Source of the DNA: Micromonospora orduensis
GTDB lineage: Bacteria > Actinomycetota > Actinomycetes > Mycobacteriales > Micromonosporaceae
Assembly (NCBI RefSeq): GCF_006228125.1
Contig: NZ_VDFY01000166.1
Location: forward strand, 1-59,177
Direction: 5' to 3'
DNA: 59,177 nt
Part shown: piece after piece, positions 26,876 through 37,123 of the stretch
Numbering within the stretch: the stretch's first letter is position 1
Layout of the letters: every line of letters starts with the position of its first letter
Notes under the pieces: model-generated
What the model was told of the DNA's origin: nothing
The model's input: only the letters and a program-made list of their open reading frames with translations
Databases searched by the model: none
Made by a program: the position numbers and the translations under genes

Positions 26876-27160
26876 TTATCGGGTGACGCTGCGGCGGCGA
26901 CCCACACCGGCCACCAGCGCGACCGCGATGGCCGCCACGACGACCTGCACCAGCAGCTCGCCCCAGTCGATGCCGCTGGTCTCGGTGGCGATGCCGACCG
27001 CCCGCGCCAGCACGGTGCCCAGCAGGGCCGCGCCCACACCGATCAGCAGGTGCAGCCAGATCGGCATGTTCTGCCGACCCGGGACGACCAGGCGGCCGAG
27101 CGCGCCGACGATGAGACCAACAACGAGCGCAGTGATGATGCCCCACACGGTGAGCTCCAC
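26876..27160 (-). CDS. GlsB/YeaQ/YmgE family stress membrane protein, copy 1
   Basis: A 94-aa protein with three membrane segments and the family pattern IGALGRLVVPGRQNMP. Members are small stress-induced membrane proteins; the old name transglycosylase-associated protein has little support. The GTG start at 27160 is preceded by GGAGGG. It is one of two nearly identical tandem genes; the other at 27385-27669 differs at only two residues (Ile for Met in the central segment, Arg for His at the C-terminus). Both have the same stress-type promoter and leader hairpin. Confidence 0.93.
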   Translation of the reverse strand: MELTVWGIITALVVGLIVGALGRLVVPGRQNMPIWLHLLIGVGAALLGTVLARAVGIATETSGIDWGELLVQVVVAAIAVALVAGVGRRRSVTR

Positions 27161-27186
27161 GGTCGCCCTCCTTCAAAGAATGTCTG

Positions 27187-27204
27187 ACACACGAAGTTGT
27201 GTGT
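27187..27204 (-). promoter_or_regulatory. 5' leader hairpin of GlsB copy 1
   Basis: On the minus strand ACACAC-N6-GTGTGT. The same stem in copy 2 (27696-27710) has a 3-base loop. It lies some 27-44 bases upstream of the start codon. Stem retained, loop changed. Confidence 0.6.
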
Positions 27205-27223
27205 TTCCTGTCGTGACCGCTAA

Positions 27224-27249
27224 GTGCCCGACCGGCCTGAAGTCCAAAC
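27224..27249 (-). promoter_or_regulatory. SigB/SigF-like promoter of GlsB copy 1
   Basis: On the minus strand GTTT (27249-27246), 16 bases, GGGCAC (27229-27224), close to the actinobacterial stress-sigma consensus GTTT-N15-17-GGGTAY. Both boxes are identical in the duplicate, while the spacer between them has diverged. Confidence 0.6.
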
Positions 27250-27318
27250 CGACTTCGTCCACCAGACGATCACGACTTGGCCTACCTGGGCAGGTTCCAC
27301 CAGCCCGGCAGGAACGCC

Positions 27319-27352
27319 GATGGGCGCCCGACCTGTCGGTCGGACGCCCATC
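27319..27352 (-). terminator. Terminator of GlsB copy 2
   Basis: GATGGGCG-C-CCGACC (27319-27333) pairs with GGTCGG-A-CGCCCATC (27338-27352), a 15-base stem with one mismatch, 33 bases past the copy 2 stop. It is unrelated in sequence to the terminator of copy 1. Confidence 0.75.
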
Positions 27353-27384
27353 GGAGGGTCGCGGTGGTACGGGTGGTGCGGCTG

Positions 27385-27669
27385 TCAGTGGGTGACGCTG
27401 CGGCGGCGACCCACGCCGGCCACCAGCGCGACCGCGATGGCCGCCACGACGACCTGCACCAGCAGCTCGCCCCAGTCGATGCCGCTGGTCTCGGTGGCGA
27501 TGCCGACCGCCCGCGCCAGCACGGTGCCCAGCAGGGCCGCGCCCACACCGATCAGCAGGTGCAGCCACATGGGCATGTTCTGCCGACCCGGGACGACCAG
27601 GCGGCCCAGGGCTCCGACGATGAGACCAACAACGAGCGCAGTGATGATGCCCCACACGGTGAGCTCCAC
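27385..27669 (-). CDS. GlsB/YeaQ/YmgE family stress membrane protein, copy 2
   Basis: A 94-aa tandem duplicate of the gene at 26876-27160, differing at two residues. GTG start with GGAGGG upstream. It lies upstream of copy 1 in the direction of transcription, but has its own promoter, leader hairpin and terminator, so the two are separate transcription units. The near identity, including at silent sites, points to recent duplication or ongoing gene conversion. Confidence 0.93.
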   Translation of the reverse strand: MELTVWGIITALVVGLIVGALGRLVVPGRQNMPMWLHLLIGVGAALLGTVLARAVGIATETSGIDWGELLVQVVVAAIAVALVAGVGRRRSVTH

Positions 27670-27763
27670 GGTCGCCCTCCTTCGAAGAATGTCTGACACA
27701 CGAGGTGTGTGCTTCCTGTCGTGACCGCTAAGTGCCCGACGGGTCAAAAATCCAAACCGACTC
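27389..27763. repeat. Tandem duplication, right copy
   Basis: Second copy of the block at 26880-27255, offset by about 509 bases, with the same orientation. Confidence 0.92.
27732..27757 (-). promoter_or_regulatory. SigB/SigF-like promoter of GlsB copy 2
   Basis: GTTT (27757-27754), 16 bases, GGGCAC (27737-27732) on the minus strand. Boxes and the following 25 bases match copy 1; much of the spacer does not. Confidence 0.6.
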
Positions 27764-28081
27764 ACGGCAAAAGGCAGCGCCCGCCGTCTATGTCCAAGGA
27801 GCTGCGTCGATTGGCGACACACGCATCCGCACAGGTAGGAGGCCTTCTCGCCGGGACCGCCAACCCCCGGCGGCGGCCGAAAAATTTCTCCACACCACCG
27901 GACGCCAGCACCCCGCCGAGCGGGCGCGAGGACGCCCCAGGGCAGTCCGCCGCGCCGGCACCCACACGGCAAGATCCGCGCAACTTCAGGGAAACTGGTG
28001 CCTCGGCGCGGCCGCAGGCAGCACTATCCCCGAAGGTGCGCGGATCTTGGTGGCTCGGTGCGGCCAACCAGCGCCGGCGGA
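27764..28081. other. Gene-free stretch of 318 bases
   Basis: No credible coding region is seen on either strand. The only structure is the large inverted repeat at 27970-28049. The left part (27764-27960) has A-rich patches, for example around 27880-27890, and no recognisable motif. Confidence 0.6.
27970..28049. repeat. Large imperfect palindromic element downstream of lepA
   Basis: A 23-base left arm (27970-27992, beginning CAAGATCCGCGCAACTTC) pairs with 28027-28049 with only two mismatches. The interior folds as a smaller hairpin (TGCCT 27999-28003 with AGGCA 28016-28020). The overall plan matches the element at 61-135: long arms, inner hairpin, about 75-80 bases. It starts 32 bases past the lepA stop and could act as its terminator, but is far longer than the other terminators here. 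Confidence 0.75.
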
Positions 28082-29959
<1,878 letters not shown>

Positions 29960-30073
29960 AGCGGTCCGTTCTGGTCGGCTGACGTGAACAGGCCGGCGCG
30001 CCGCCGACCCCCTCCATGTTCCCACGCCGCCGGGGTACGCCCGCTGCGCGGGCGACGGATCGGCCGGGGAACC

Positions 30074-30610
30074 TCACTCCGGCGGCGGCTCCACGAAGAG
30101 CGCGGCCAGCCGGGGCAGTCGCCGGCGGGCCTCCTCCTCGTCGTCGAAGTCCCAGAAGTCGTTGAGGTCGGGGGTCCGCACCGGGTCGCGGTCCGCCGGC
30201 AGCTCCGTCGCGGTGGCCTTTCGGTACGCGTCCCAGGGCACCGAGAGCATCTGCTCGGCGGAGAACTCCTCCCCGCTGAGCGAGGCCGCCCGCACCTGGG
30301 GCAGTTCGGCAAGCGAGTCCGGGTCGGCGACCGCGCGGGCGAAGACGGCCCGCCCCTGGGTCATCAGCCAGCCCCGGAAGTGCTCGAACCCGTCCGCCGA
30401 GGCGCCCCCGTTGATCAGGTACGCCGCACCCCACAGATCCGCCCTGTGCGACGCGGCCAGCACCCGCGTCTGGTGCCGGGCGTACCCGACGATGTCCTCC
30501 GGGTCGCGTTCGGCGAGCAGCGCGACGGCCCGCGCGGCCACCGGGCCGGGCTCTCCCCCGCCCCCGGCCCGTGCCTGGTCGATCAGGTGCCAGAAGTCCT
30601 CGGTCCTCAT
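30074..30610 (-). CDS. DUF4240 domain protein
   Basis: A 178-aa protein that fits DUF4240: MRTEDFWHLIDQAR at the start, AAYLINGGASADGFEHFRGW in the middle and an acidic tail (FWDFDDEEEARRRLP). The family is common in actinomycetes and has no known function; it probably acts in the cytoplasm, as no signal or membrane segment is seen. The ATG at 30610 is the only sensible start. Divergent from a kinase-like gene 61 bases away, and upstream of lepA on the same strand. Confidence 0.85.
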   Translation of the reverse strand: MRTEDFWHLIDQARAGGGGEPGPVAARAVALLAERDPEDIVGYARHQTRVLAASHRADLWGAAYLINGGASADGFEHFRGWLMTQGRAVFARAVADPDSLAELPQVRAASLSGEEFSAEQMLSVPWDAYRKATATELPADRDPVRTPDLNDFWDFDDEEEARRRLPRLAALFVEPPPE

Positions 30611-30671
30611 GGCTTGGCAGTCTGGCAGTGTCGCCGCGCACCCCGCACGTACCCCGGGGCAGCATGGTGGG

Positions 30672-31658
30672 GTGTCCCCGACTCCGCTGCCTCCCGTGCC
30701 GTACCACGCCAGCGCGCTGCGCCCGTCCTGGCAGGCGTTGCCGGCGGCGCTGCGGACCGCGGTCGCGGACCGGCTGGGCGCGCCGGTGGTCACCGCCCGG
30801 GTCGCGGGCGCGGGCTTCACCCGGGGGTTCGCCGCCGTGCTCGACACCGCCGACGGCGGTCGGGCCTTCGTCAAGGCGGCACCCGCCGCCGAGCAACCGC
30901 ACCTGGTCGAGTGGTACGCCCGGGAGGCCGCGATCCTCGACCGGCTGCCGGCCGATCTGCCGGCGCCCCGCCCCCGGTGGACCCTCCACGAGGCCGGCTG
31001 GTTCGTGCTCTGCACCGACGCGGTCGACGGGCACACCCCGCGCCTGCCCTGGGTGCCCGCCGAGCTGGACGCCGCGCTCGACGGCTACGCGCAGGTCGCC
31101 GCCGCCCTGGCCGACGCGCCGGCCGGGCTGACCGCGCTGGGCCTGCCGCACCTGGCCGACCTGGCGCGCTCGGACATCCTCTGGTGGGAGGAGGTCGCCG
31201 CCGGCCGGGAGCCGTCGCCGCCGCTGCCCGAGCCGGTACGGGGACGGCTACCCGAGCTGGTGGCGCTGGAGGCCCGCCTTCCCGGGTACGCCGCCGAGGC
31301 GGCCGGGCTGATCCACGGCGACCTGCGGGTCGACAACGTGCTGATCGACGCGGACGGCCGGGCCTGGTTCTGTGACTGGACCTGGGTCTGCCACGGGCCG
31401 CCCTGGTTCGACCTGGCCGGCCTGCTGCTCACCGCGTACGCCGGCGGGCTGGACGCGGACCGGCTCTTCGCCGCGCACCCGGCGACTGCGGGCGCACCTC
31501 CGGACGCGCTGGACGCGACCCTGGCCGCGTTGGCCGGCTACTACCTCACCGGTGCCGCGGCGACGCCGCCCACGGCCTCGCCGCACCTGCCCGCCCACCA
31601 GCGGTGGAGCGGCGAACAGTCGCTCGACTGGCTTGCCCGCCGCCAGGGCTGGCAGTGA
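30672..31658 (+). CDS. Aminoglycoside phosphotransferase (APH)-fold kinase
   Basis: A 328-aa phosphotransferase of the APH/choline kinase superfamily. The catalytic loop is HGDLRVDNVL (near residue 217), and the metal-binding Asp sits in FCDWTWV (near residue 236). The N-lobe nucleotide region (FVKAAP with the Lys) is recognisable. The substrate is unknown; the genomic setting gives no sign of antibiotic resistance. A GTG at 30672 is used, since no ATG in frame fits. Divergent from the DUF4240 gene. Confidence 0.84.
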   Translation: MSPTPLPPVPYHASALRPSWQALPAALRTAVADRLGAPVVTARVAGAGFTRGFAAVLDTADGGRAFVKAAPAAEQPHLVEWYAREAAILDRLPADLPAPRPRWTLHEAGWFVLCTDAVDGHTPRLPWVPAELDAALDGYAQVAAALADAPAGLTALGLPHLADLARSDILWWEEVAAGREPSPPLPEPVRGRLPELVALEARLPGYAAEAAGLIHGDLRVDNVLIDADGRAWFCDWTWVCHGPPWFDLAGLLLTAYAGGLDADRLFAAHPATAGAPPDALDATLAALAGYYLTGAAATPPTASPHLPAHQRWSGEQSLDWLARRQGWQ

Positions 31659-31730
31659 CCGACGGCAGCGACCGGGGGCGTATTCTGGTCCCCGACGGGC
31701 CGGGTCCGTCCGCGCGATGGCCGAGCCGTT

Positions 31731-31759
31731 TTGGCTCGTCCCGGGCGACCTGGTAACCT
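31731..31759 (+). promoter_or_regulatory. Promoter of rpsT
   Basis: TTGGCT (31731-31736), 17 bases, TAACCT (31754-31759), matching TTGNNN and TANNNT of housekeeping promoters. A transcript would begin about 75 bases before the rpsT start. Confidence 0.5.
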
Positions 31760-31840
31760 GGCTCTTCGCGCAGCGATGACGCATGTTCGTCATCTCGCGC
31801 AGAAGCTGACCAACCCGAGCTATCAAGACGAGGCTGTCGC

Positions 31841-32107
31841 GTGGCGAACATCAAGTCCCAGATCAAGCGCAACCGGCAGAACGAGAAGGCCCGGCTGCGC
31901 AACAAGTCGGTCAAGTCGTCGCTGAAGACCGCCGTCCGGAAGTTCAACGAGGCTGCCGAGGCCGGTGACGTCGAGAAGGCCACCGCGCTCATGCAGGACG
32001 CCTCTCGCAAGCTGGACAAGGCCGTCAGCAAGGGCGTGATCCACGCCAACCAGGCCGCGAACCGCAAGTCCGCGATCGCGAAGCGCGTGGTTGCGCTCGC
32101 CGCCTGA
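31841..32107 (+). CDS. rpsT: 30S ribosomal protein bS20
   Basis: An 88-aa highly basic primary 16S rRNA-binding protein. It begins [20 protein letters not shown], typical of S20, and ends [13 protein letters not shown]. The GTG start at 31841 has GAGG 9 bases upstream. It is a single-gene unit with its own promoter and terminator, and is convergent with the 140-aa membrane protein gene that is followed upstream by holA. In mycobacteria rpsT likewise neighbours holA. Confidence 0.97.
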   Translation: MANIKSQIKRNRQNEKARLRNKSVKSSLKTAVRKFNEAAEAGDVEKATALMQDASRKLDKAVSKGVIHANQAANRKSAIAKRVVALAA

Positions 32108-32133
32108 CGACTTCGCCGTCAGACTGATTCGGA

Positions 32134-32160
32134 AAGCCCCGGACCCTCGGTCCGGGGCTT
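32134..32160 (+). terminator. Terminator of rpsT
   Basis: AAGCCCCGGACC (32134-32145) pairs perfectly with GGTCCGGGGCTT (32149-32160) around a CTC loop, 26 bases past the stop. Confidence 0.88.
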
Positions 32161-32202
32161 CCGTGTGTCCGCGGCCAGCCTTCGCTCCCGCAGACCTGGT
32201 GC

Positions 32203-32625
32203 TCAGTCTGACGAGTCGGCGCGGCGGGTGGGCGGCACCGGATCGGCGGTGATCACCACGCCCGGCACGGTGTGCCTGACCCACTCGACCCGGGCGCGGC
32301 CGACGACCGGCTCCATCTGCCTGCGGAAACGGTCGCGTTCCTGCTCGGGCACCAGCGCGGCGGACCGGACCACGACCGCGGCCACCAGGTCGTTGAGTTT
32401 GACCATGACCGCCACCACGGCGGGCAGCACCAGCACCGACCACCAGGTGACCAGCTCGGCGAGGGCGAGCAGCACCGCCAGGGCGATGGTGCCCTCGAAG
32501 AAGAGGAAGCAGAGCACTCCCCCGGGGTTGACGAACCGCAGGCCGAGGAGCCGGGCGTACAGCGGCCGGTACCGTTCCTCCTCGGCGGGGATGGTGGCCC
32601 ACGCCGTGCGGTTCGGCCCCGTCAC
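32203..32625 (-). CDS. Membrane protein of unknown function downstream of holA
   Basis: A 140-aa protein with two adjacent membrane segments (residues about 36-75, VLCFLFFEGTIALAVLLALAE then SVLVLPAVVAVMV), a cytoplasmic Arg-rich second half and a C-terminus rich in charged residues. Not recognised beyond actinobacterial hypothetical. The GTG at 32625 overlaps the holA stop as GTGA, so it is co-translated with the clamp-loader subunit. Confidence 0.8.
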   Translation of the reverse strand: MTGPNRTAWATIPAEEERYRPLYARLLGLRFVNPGGVLCFLFFEGTIALAVLLALAELVTWWSVLVLPAVVAVMVKLNDLVAAVVVRSAALVPEQERDRFRRQMEPVVGRARVEWVRHTVPGVVITADPVPPTRRADSSD

Positions 32626-33602
32626 CGGGTGCTGCCCTGCCGGGCCGCCGCGACCGAGAAGACGGCACGCTCCAGGGCGTACGCCCGGTCGTCGGAGCCG
32701 CCCTTGACTGCCGCGTTGCACTCGGCGGCGACCTGCATGGCCCGGACCAGGCCCTCCGGCGTCCAGCCGCGCCCCTGCCGCTGCGCACGCTCGATCTTCC
32801 AGGCCGGCATCCCGAGGCTGCTGGCGAGCTGGTACGCGTTGCCCCGCCCGGCCGAAGCCACCCGCGCCACCGTCCGCACCCCGTCGGCCAGGGCGTCGGC
32901 GATGGGCACCGGGTCGACGCCGACGTGCAGGGCCCAGCGCAGCGCCTCCAACGCGGCAGGCACGTCGCCGACCATTGTGGCGTCCGCCACCGTGAAGCCG
33001 GTCACCTCGACCCGCCCCCGGTAGTAGCGGGAGACCGTCTCGGCGCTGATCCGCCCGTCGGTGTCCGCGATCAGTTGGGAGCAGGCGGCGGCCAGCTCGC
33101 GCAGGTCGTTGCCGACGGCCGCAATGAGCGCCTCGGCGGCGTCGTCGGCGCACCTGCCGCCGGCCCGGCGGATCTCGTCACGGACGAAGGCCACCCGGTC
33201 GCGGTGCCCCTTGAGCTTGGCCGCCGGGACGACCGTCGCGCCGGCCGCGCGCAGCCCGTCGGCGAACGCCTTGCCCTTGGCGCCACCCAGGTGCAGCACC
33301 AGCAGTTGCACGTCCGGGTCGGGGTTCTTCGCGTACGACAGCAGGGCGGTGACCAGGTCCTTGCGGGCGTCCTGGCCGGAACGCAGGATCAGCAGCCGCC
33401 GCCCACCGAACAGCGACGGGCTGAGCATCTCGGCGATCTCGCCGACGGTGAGCGCGCTGGCCTGGTACTCGCGGACGTCCACCTCGGGGTCGACAGCGCG
33501 AACCTTCGCGACAGCTTCGGTGACCGCGCGCGTGGCGAGCAGTTCCTCGTCGCCGAGGACGAGCAGAATGGGGGCGAGGTCGGCGGGGGTCACGCCGCCC
33601 AT
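32622..33602 (-). CDS. holA: DNA polymerase III subunit delta
   Basis: Clamp-loader subunit that opens the beta ring. The 326-aa protein has the delta AAA+-like fold marks: LVLGDEELLATRAV at the start, SPSLFGGRRLLILRSG, and the helical C-terminal collar domain (ADALADGVRTVARV, LGMPAWKIERAQRQ). There is no Walker A, as expected for delta. The ATG at 33602 is chosen; upstream in-frame residues are not family-like. The gap to comEC (33603-33768) has an AT-rich patch at 33680-33760 where its promoter may lie. Confidence 0.93.
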   Translation of the reverse strand: MGGVTPADLAPILLVLGDEELLATRAVTEAVAKVRAVDPEVDVREYQASALTVGEIAEMLSPSLFGGRRLLILRSGQDARKDLVTALLSYAKNPDPDVQLLVLHLGGAKGKAFADGLRAAGATVVPAAKLKGHRDRVAFVRDEIRRAGGRCADDAAEALIAAVGNDLRELAAACSQLIADTDGRISAETVSRYYRGRVEVTGFTVADATMVGDVPAALEALRWALHVGVDPVPIADALADGVRTVARVASAGRGNAYQLASSLGMPAWKIERAQRQGRGWTPEGLVRAMQVAAECNAAVKGGSDDRAYALERAVFSVAAARQGSTR

Positions 33603-33768
33603 ATTCGCACGGCCCACGGCGCGATCGTGCCTGCTCATCCGGCGCTCAGTCGGCGCAGCCCGCACACAGTGCAAATCCAGACATTCACCGTAATTCACCG
33701 CCTAATTGACAATACGGTTGCCTTTTCCGGCTCACCTGTGCAATTTCCACCAATCTCCCCCGGCCTGC

Positions 33769-36165
33769 TCATGGCCGCCGCCCCGCCGGCACCCCACGGC
33801 GGACCACCCCCAGGCCGGAGCCGGTGCGGAGCACCGCCAGATCGCCGTCGGTGTCGGTTCGCAGCACCCGGGCGCCACCCCTGCCCAGCCGGGCCAACAG
33901 CCCCGGGTTCGGATGCCCGTACGTGTTGCCGGCGCCGACGGGCACCAGCGCGACGGCGGGCCGCACGGCGTCGAGAAACCCCGGATCCTGGTACGCCGAA
34001 CCGTGGTGGGCGACCTTCAACACGTCCGCCCGCAGCTGTCCGGGGCCGGCCCGGGCCAGCACCGCGTGCTGCTCCTCGGTCTCCGCGTCACCGGGCAGCA
34101 GGATCCGCACCCCGGCGACCGTGGCGCGCAGCATCAGCGAGTTGTTGTTCGGGTCGGATCTGGTGCCGGCGAGCGGGTACGGCGGGCCGAGCACCAGCAG
34201 GTCGACAGCGCCGACCGGATGGCGGGCGCCGGCCACGGTGGTCAGCAGCGCGGCCCGCCCACCGGCAGCCGCCGCCCGGACCTGCTCCCGACCGCTCTCC
34301 GGATCCGTCGAAGGTGGAGTCAGCACAGCGCCCACCCGCCGTCCCCGGAACACCCCGGCCACCCCACCCACGTGGTCGGCGTGAAAGTGGCTGACCACCA
34401 GGAGCGGCACCTCCCGTACGCCGAGTCGGCGCAGGCAGGCGTCCACCGCTGCCGGCTCCGGCCCGGCGTCCACCACCACCGCCCGACCAGGGGCGACGGA
34501 CAGCACCAGGGCGTCGCCCTGACCCACCGCGCAGGCCACCACCACCCACCCCGGCGGCGGCCAGCCGGCAGCCACCAGCCGAACCGGAAGGGCACCTAGC
34601 ACGCCGGCGACACCGATCACCGCCACCAGTCGCCGTACGAGTGGCCGGCGCACCGCGACCAGCAGCGCGACGGTCAGCGCGGCCAGCAGCAGGGCTCCCG
34701 ACGCCCCGCCCGGCCAGGGCAGGGTGCCGCCCGGCAGCCGCGAACCGTGCCGGGCGATGACGACCAGCCACCAGGCCGGCCAGCTCGCCAGCCACGCGGC
34801 GAACTCGGCGCCCGCCGGCCACAGCGGCGACACCGTCGCCGCCACCACGCCGAGGATGGTCGCCGGCGCGATGGCCGGCACCGCCAGCAGGTTCGCCGGG
34901 ACGGCCGCCAGACTGACCGTGCCGGAGATGCCCGCGACGACCGGCCCGCAGGCCAGTTGCGCGGCCGCCGGCACGGCCAGCGCCTCGGCCACACCCGGCG
35001 GAACGCCGCGCCGGCGCAGCCCGTCACGCCAGCGCGGCGCGAGCAGCAGCAGGCCACCAGTGGCCAGCACGGACAGCGCGAACCCGGCATCGCCGGCCAA
35101 CTCCGGGTCGACCAACACCAGCACGGTGATCGCGGCGGCCAACGCGGGCAGCGCGGCCCGGGGACGACCGGCGGCCAGCGCGGCGAGCCCGATAGCCCCC
35201 ATCGTGGCCGCCCGCACGACACTCGGCGACGGGCGGACCAGGATGACGAAGCCGACAAGCGCCACCCCGCAGAGCCCGGCGGCGAGCCACGGGCCGGCGC
35301 GCGTCCACCGGGCCAGCAGCAGCACCGCCCCTACGACAATCGCCACATTGCTTCCCGAGACGGCATTGAGGTGCGTCATGCCGGTGGCCTGGAAGTCCTC
35401 CTCGACTGCGGGCGGCAACCGGCTGGTGTCCCCCACGACCAGCCCGGGCAGCAGCCCGCCCGGGTCGTCGGGCAGCGGCGCGCAGGCCCGTTGCAGGCCG
35501 GCGCGGAGCGTGCCGGCGGCGCGTTGCGCCCAGGACGGCGCCCCGTGGCGTGTGGGCGGGCCGTTGGTGCTGAGCACCGCCCCGGTCAGGTCACCGCCAC
35601 GCGGAACGCCGAGGCGCCCCTCGGCGGTGAGGCGCTGCCCGGGGAGCAGGCCCCGCCAGGCCGGGTCGGTGGCCAGGACGAGCACCCGCACCGGCGCACG
35701 GATCCGTCGGCCGCCCGGATCGGTGAGCCGGACCAGTTCCGTCGACACCAGCAGCATGCCCGGCCGACCGGCGCTCCGGATCGGACGTGGATCGTCCCGG
35801 ACCACCAGGTCAGCGCTGACCGGGGCGCGTTGCTCGGCCAGGGCACGGATCGGCGGCGCGTCCCGGACGGCGAGCCGGGCCGCGGTGGCCGCCCCTGCGC
35901 AGACCACGCCGAGACCGACCGCGACGACGATCCAGCCGTACCGGCGGGAGACGGCCCGCGGTCGGCCGCAACAGCCGAGCAGGTGCAGGGCACCCGCTGC
36001 CGTCACCACCGCTGCCGCCCCGGCGACCACCACGAGTGGGCGGATGCCGAGGTGCAGTCCGGCGAGCGCGGTGAGCCAGGTGCCCACCGCCAGCCCGGCC
36101 AGCCGCAGGTCCGGCGGGACGGGCTCAGCCTCGGTGGCAGCTGGCGCCACGGCCCGGCCGCTCAC
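33769..36165 (-). CDS. comEC: ComEC/Rec2 family DNA-uptake channel protein
   Basis: A 798-aa polytopic protein. N-terminal membrane segments and a DUF4131-type external domain are followed by the Competence core (HLNAVSGSNVAIVVGAVL) with further segments, and a C-terminal metallo-beta-lactamase domain with SHFHADHVGG (His-x-His-x-Asp-His) and LLPGDAETEEQ. It is expected to form the channel that passes single-stranded DNA into the cell and degrade the second strand. The GTG start at 36165 overlaps comEA as GTGA. Competence itself is not established in this group. Confidence 0.93.
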   Translation of the reverse strand: MSGRAVAPAATEAEPVPPDLRLAGLAVGTWLTALAGLHLGIRPLVVVAGAAAVVTAAGALHLLGCCGRPRAVSRRYGWIVVAVGLGVVCAGAATAARLAVRDAPPIRALAEQRAPVSADLVVRDDPRPIRSAGRPGMLLVSTELVRLTDPGGRRIRAPVRVLVLATDPAWRGLLPGQRLTAEGRLGVPRGGDLTGAVLSTNGPPTRHGAPSWAQRAAGTLRAGLQRACAPLPDDPGGLLPGLVVGDTSRLPPAVEEDFQATGMTHLNAVSGSNVAIVVGAVLLLARWTRAGPWLAAGLCGVALVGFVILVRPSPSVVRAATMGAIGLAALAAGRPRAALPALAAAITVLVLVDPELAGDAGFALSVLATGGLLLLAPRWRDGLRRRGVPPGVAEALAVPAAAQLACGPVVAGISGTVSLAAVPANLLAVPAIAPATILGVVAATVSPLWPAGAEFAAWLASWPAWWLVVIARHGSRLPGGTLPWPGGASGALLLAALTVALLVAVRRPLVRRLVAVIGVAGVLGALPVRLVAAGWPPPGWVVVACAVGQGDALVLSVAPGRAVVVDAGPEPAAVDACLRRLGVREVPLLVVSHFHADHVGGVAGVFRGRRVGAVLTPPSTDPESGREQVRAAAAGGRAALLTTVAGARHPVGAVDLLVLGPPYPLAGTRSDPNNNSLMLRATVAGVRILLPGDAETEEQHAVLARAGPGQLRADVLKVAHHGSAYQDPGFLDAVRPAVALVPVGAGNTYGHPNPGLLARLGRGGARVLRTDTDGDLAVLRTGSGLGVVRRGVPAGRRP

Positions 36166-36968
36166 ACCGTCACCAGGTCCTTCAACTGCTCGTAGCGGGC
36201 GTCCCCGATCCCGTCGACCTGGCGCAGGTCGCCGACGGCCTTGAACCCGCCGTGCTGTTCGCGGTGGGTGAGGATGCGCTGGGCGAGCACCGGGCCGACC
36301 CCGGGCAGCGCGTCGAGCTGGGCGAGGGTGGCGGTGTTGAGGTTCAGCGGCCCGGCGGCGGGTGGGGCACCGGCCGCCGCAGGGCCCGCCGCGCCGCCCG
36401 GCATCGGTGGTGGCGTCACCCCGACGACGATCAACTCGCCGTCGGTGACCTTGCGGGCCGGGTTGAGCAGCGCCACGTCGACGCCGGGCAGGGCCCCACC
36501 GGCCGCCTGGACCGCGTCGGCGAGCCGCGACCCGGCTGGCAGCCGCACCAGCCCGGGTCTGCGGACCTTGCCGGCGACCGCCACCACCACCTCGGCCGCG
36601 CCGGACGCGCCCGGGGCAACCACCTCGGAGGCCGCCGTGACCGCGTCGGTCAGCGGGGCCACCGGCTCGGCGTGCGGCCGGGAACGCCAGGCCCACCCGG
36701 CCGCGGCCAGCACCACCACCACGGCGACGACCGCCAGTGCCCGCACCCCGCGCCGCCCCGGATCGAACGCCCCGGGCCCGGGCAACCGCGACGCGGGATC
36801 GGCCACGAGGCCGTCCGACACCACGCCCGCGTCCGGATCCGCGGACGACACGCCGGCCAGGGGTACGCCAGCGGTCGGCACCTCGGCCCGGAGCGACGGC
36901 CCGCCAACCGGTGGAGCCGTCAGCCGGCGCAGCCGCTGGCGTACCTCTGTCTCCTCGTCGTGCGACAC
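36162..36968 (-). CDS. comEA: ComEA family DNA-binding protein
   Basis: DNA receptor of the uptake machinery, 268 aa. A 70-residue cytoplasmic head, one membrane segment (about residues 75-93, LAVVAVVVVLAAAGWAW), an SLBB domain (VAVAGKVRRPGLVRLPAGSR), a Pro/Ala/Gly linker, and a helix-hairpin-helix pair (LNLNTATLAQLDALPGVG, FKAVGDLRQVDGIGD) that binds DNA. The GTG start is at 36968. The comEA-comEC pair is followed by the holA cluster on the same strand. Confidence 0.93.
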   Translation of the reverse strand: MSHDEETEVRQRLRRLTAPPVGGPSLRAEVPTAGVPLAGVSSADPDAGVVSDGLVADPASRLPGPGAFDPGRRGVRALAVVAVVVVLAAAGWAWRSRPHAEPVAPLTDAVTAASEVVAPGASGAAEVVVAVAGKVRRPGLVRLPAGSRLADAVQAAGGALPGVDVALLNPARKVTDGELIVVGVTPPPMPGGAAGPAAAGAPPAAGPLNLNTATLAQLDALPGVGPVLAQRILTHREQHGGFKAVGDLRQVDGIGDARYEQLKDLVTV

Positions 36969-37020
36969 GGCCCGACGCTAGGGGCGGCGGACGGCCCGAA
37001 GGGGCGCGGTGACCTGTCCC

Positions 37021-37048
37021 TGTGGACAACCAGCGCCACTGTGGACAA
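37021..37048. promoter_or_regulatory. Pair of DnaA boxes upstream of comEA
   Basis: Two identical TGTGGACAA sequences (37021-37029 and 37040-37048), each the complement of TTGTCCACA, the preferred DnaA box of high-GC actinobacteria. They are in direct orientation 19 bases apart, 52 bases upstream of the comEA start. Confidence 0.6.
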
Positions 37049-37123
37049 CGCCCTGATCATGCTTCGATCTGCTAGAGATACGGCGCTCCCGACGAACGGC
37101 GTCCACGGGACCGGGTCGGGCGG

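Larger units (their letters stand above)
26880..27255. repeat. Tandem duplication, left copy
   Basis: About 375 bases covering the coding region, leader and promoter of GlsB copy 1, repeated at 27389-27763. Coding parts differ by only a handful of bases; the promoter spacer and hairpin loop differ more. Confidence 0.92.

Noticed and set aside
30672..31658. Aminoglycoside resistance gene
   Set aside because: The fold is shared by many kinases; nothing in the sequence or context points to antibiotic inactivation.
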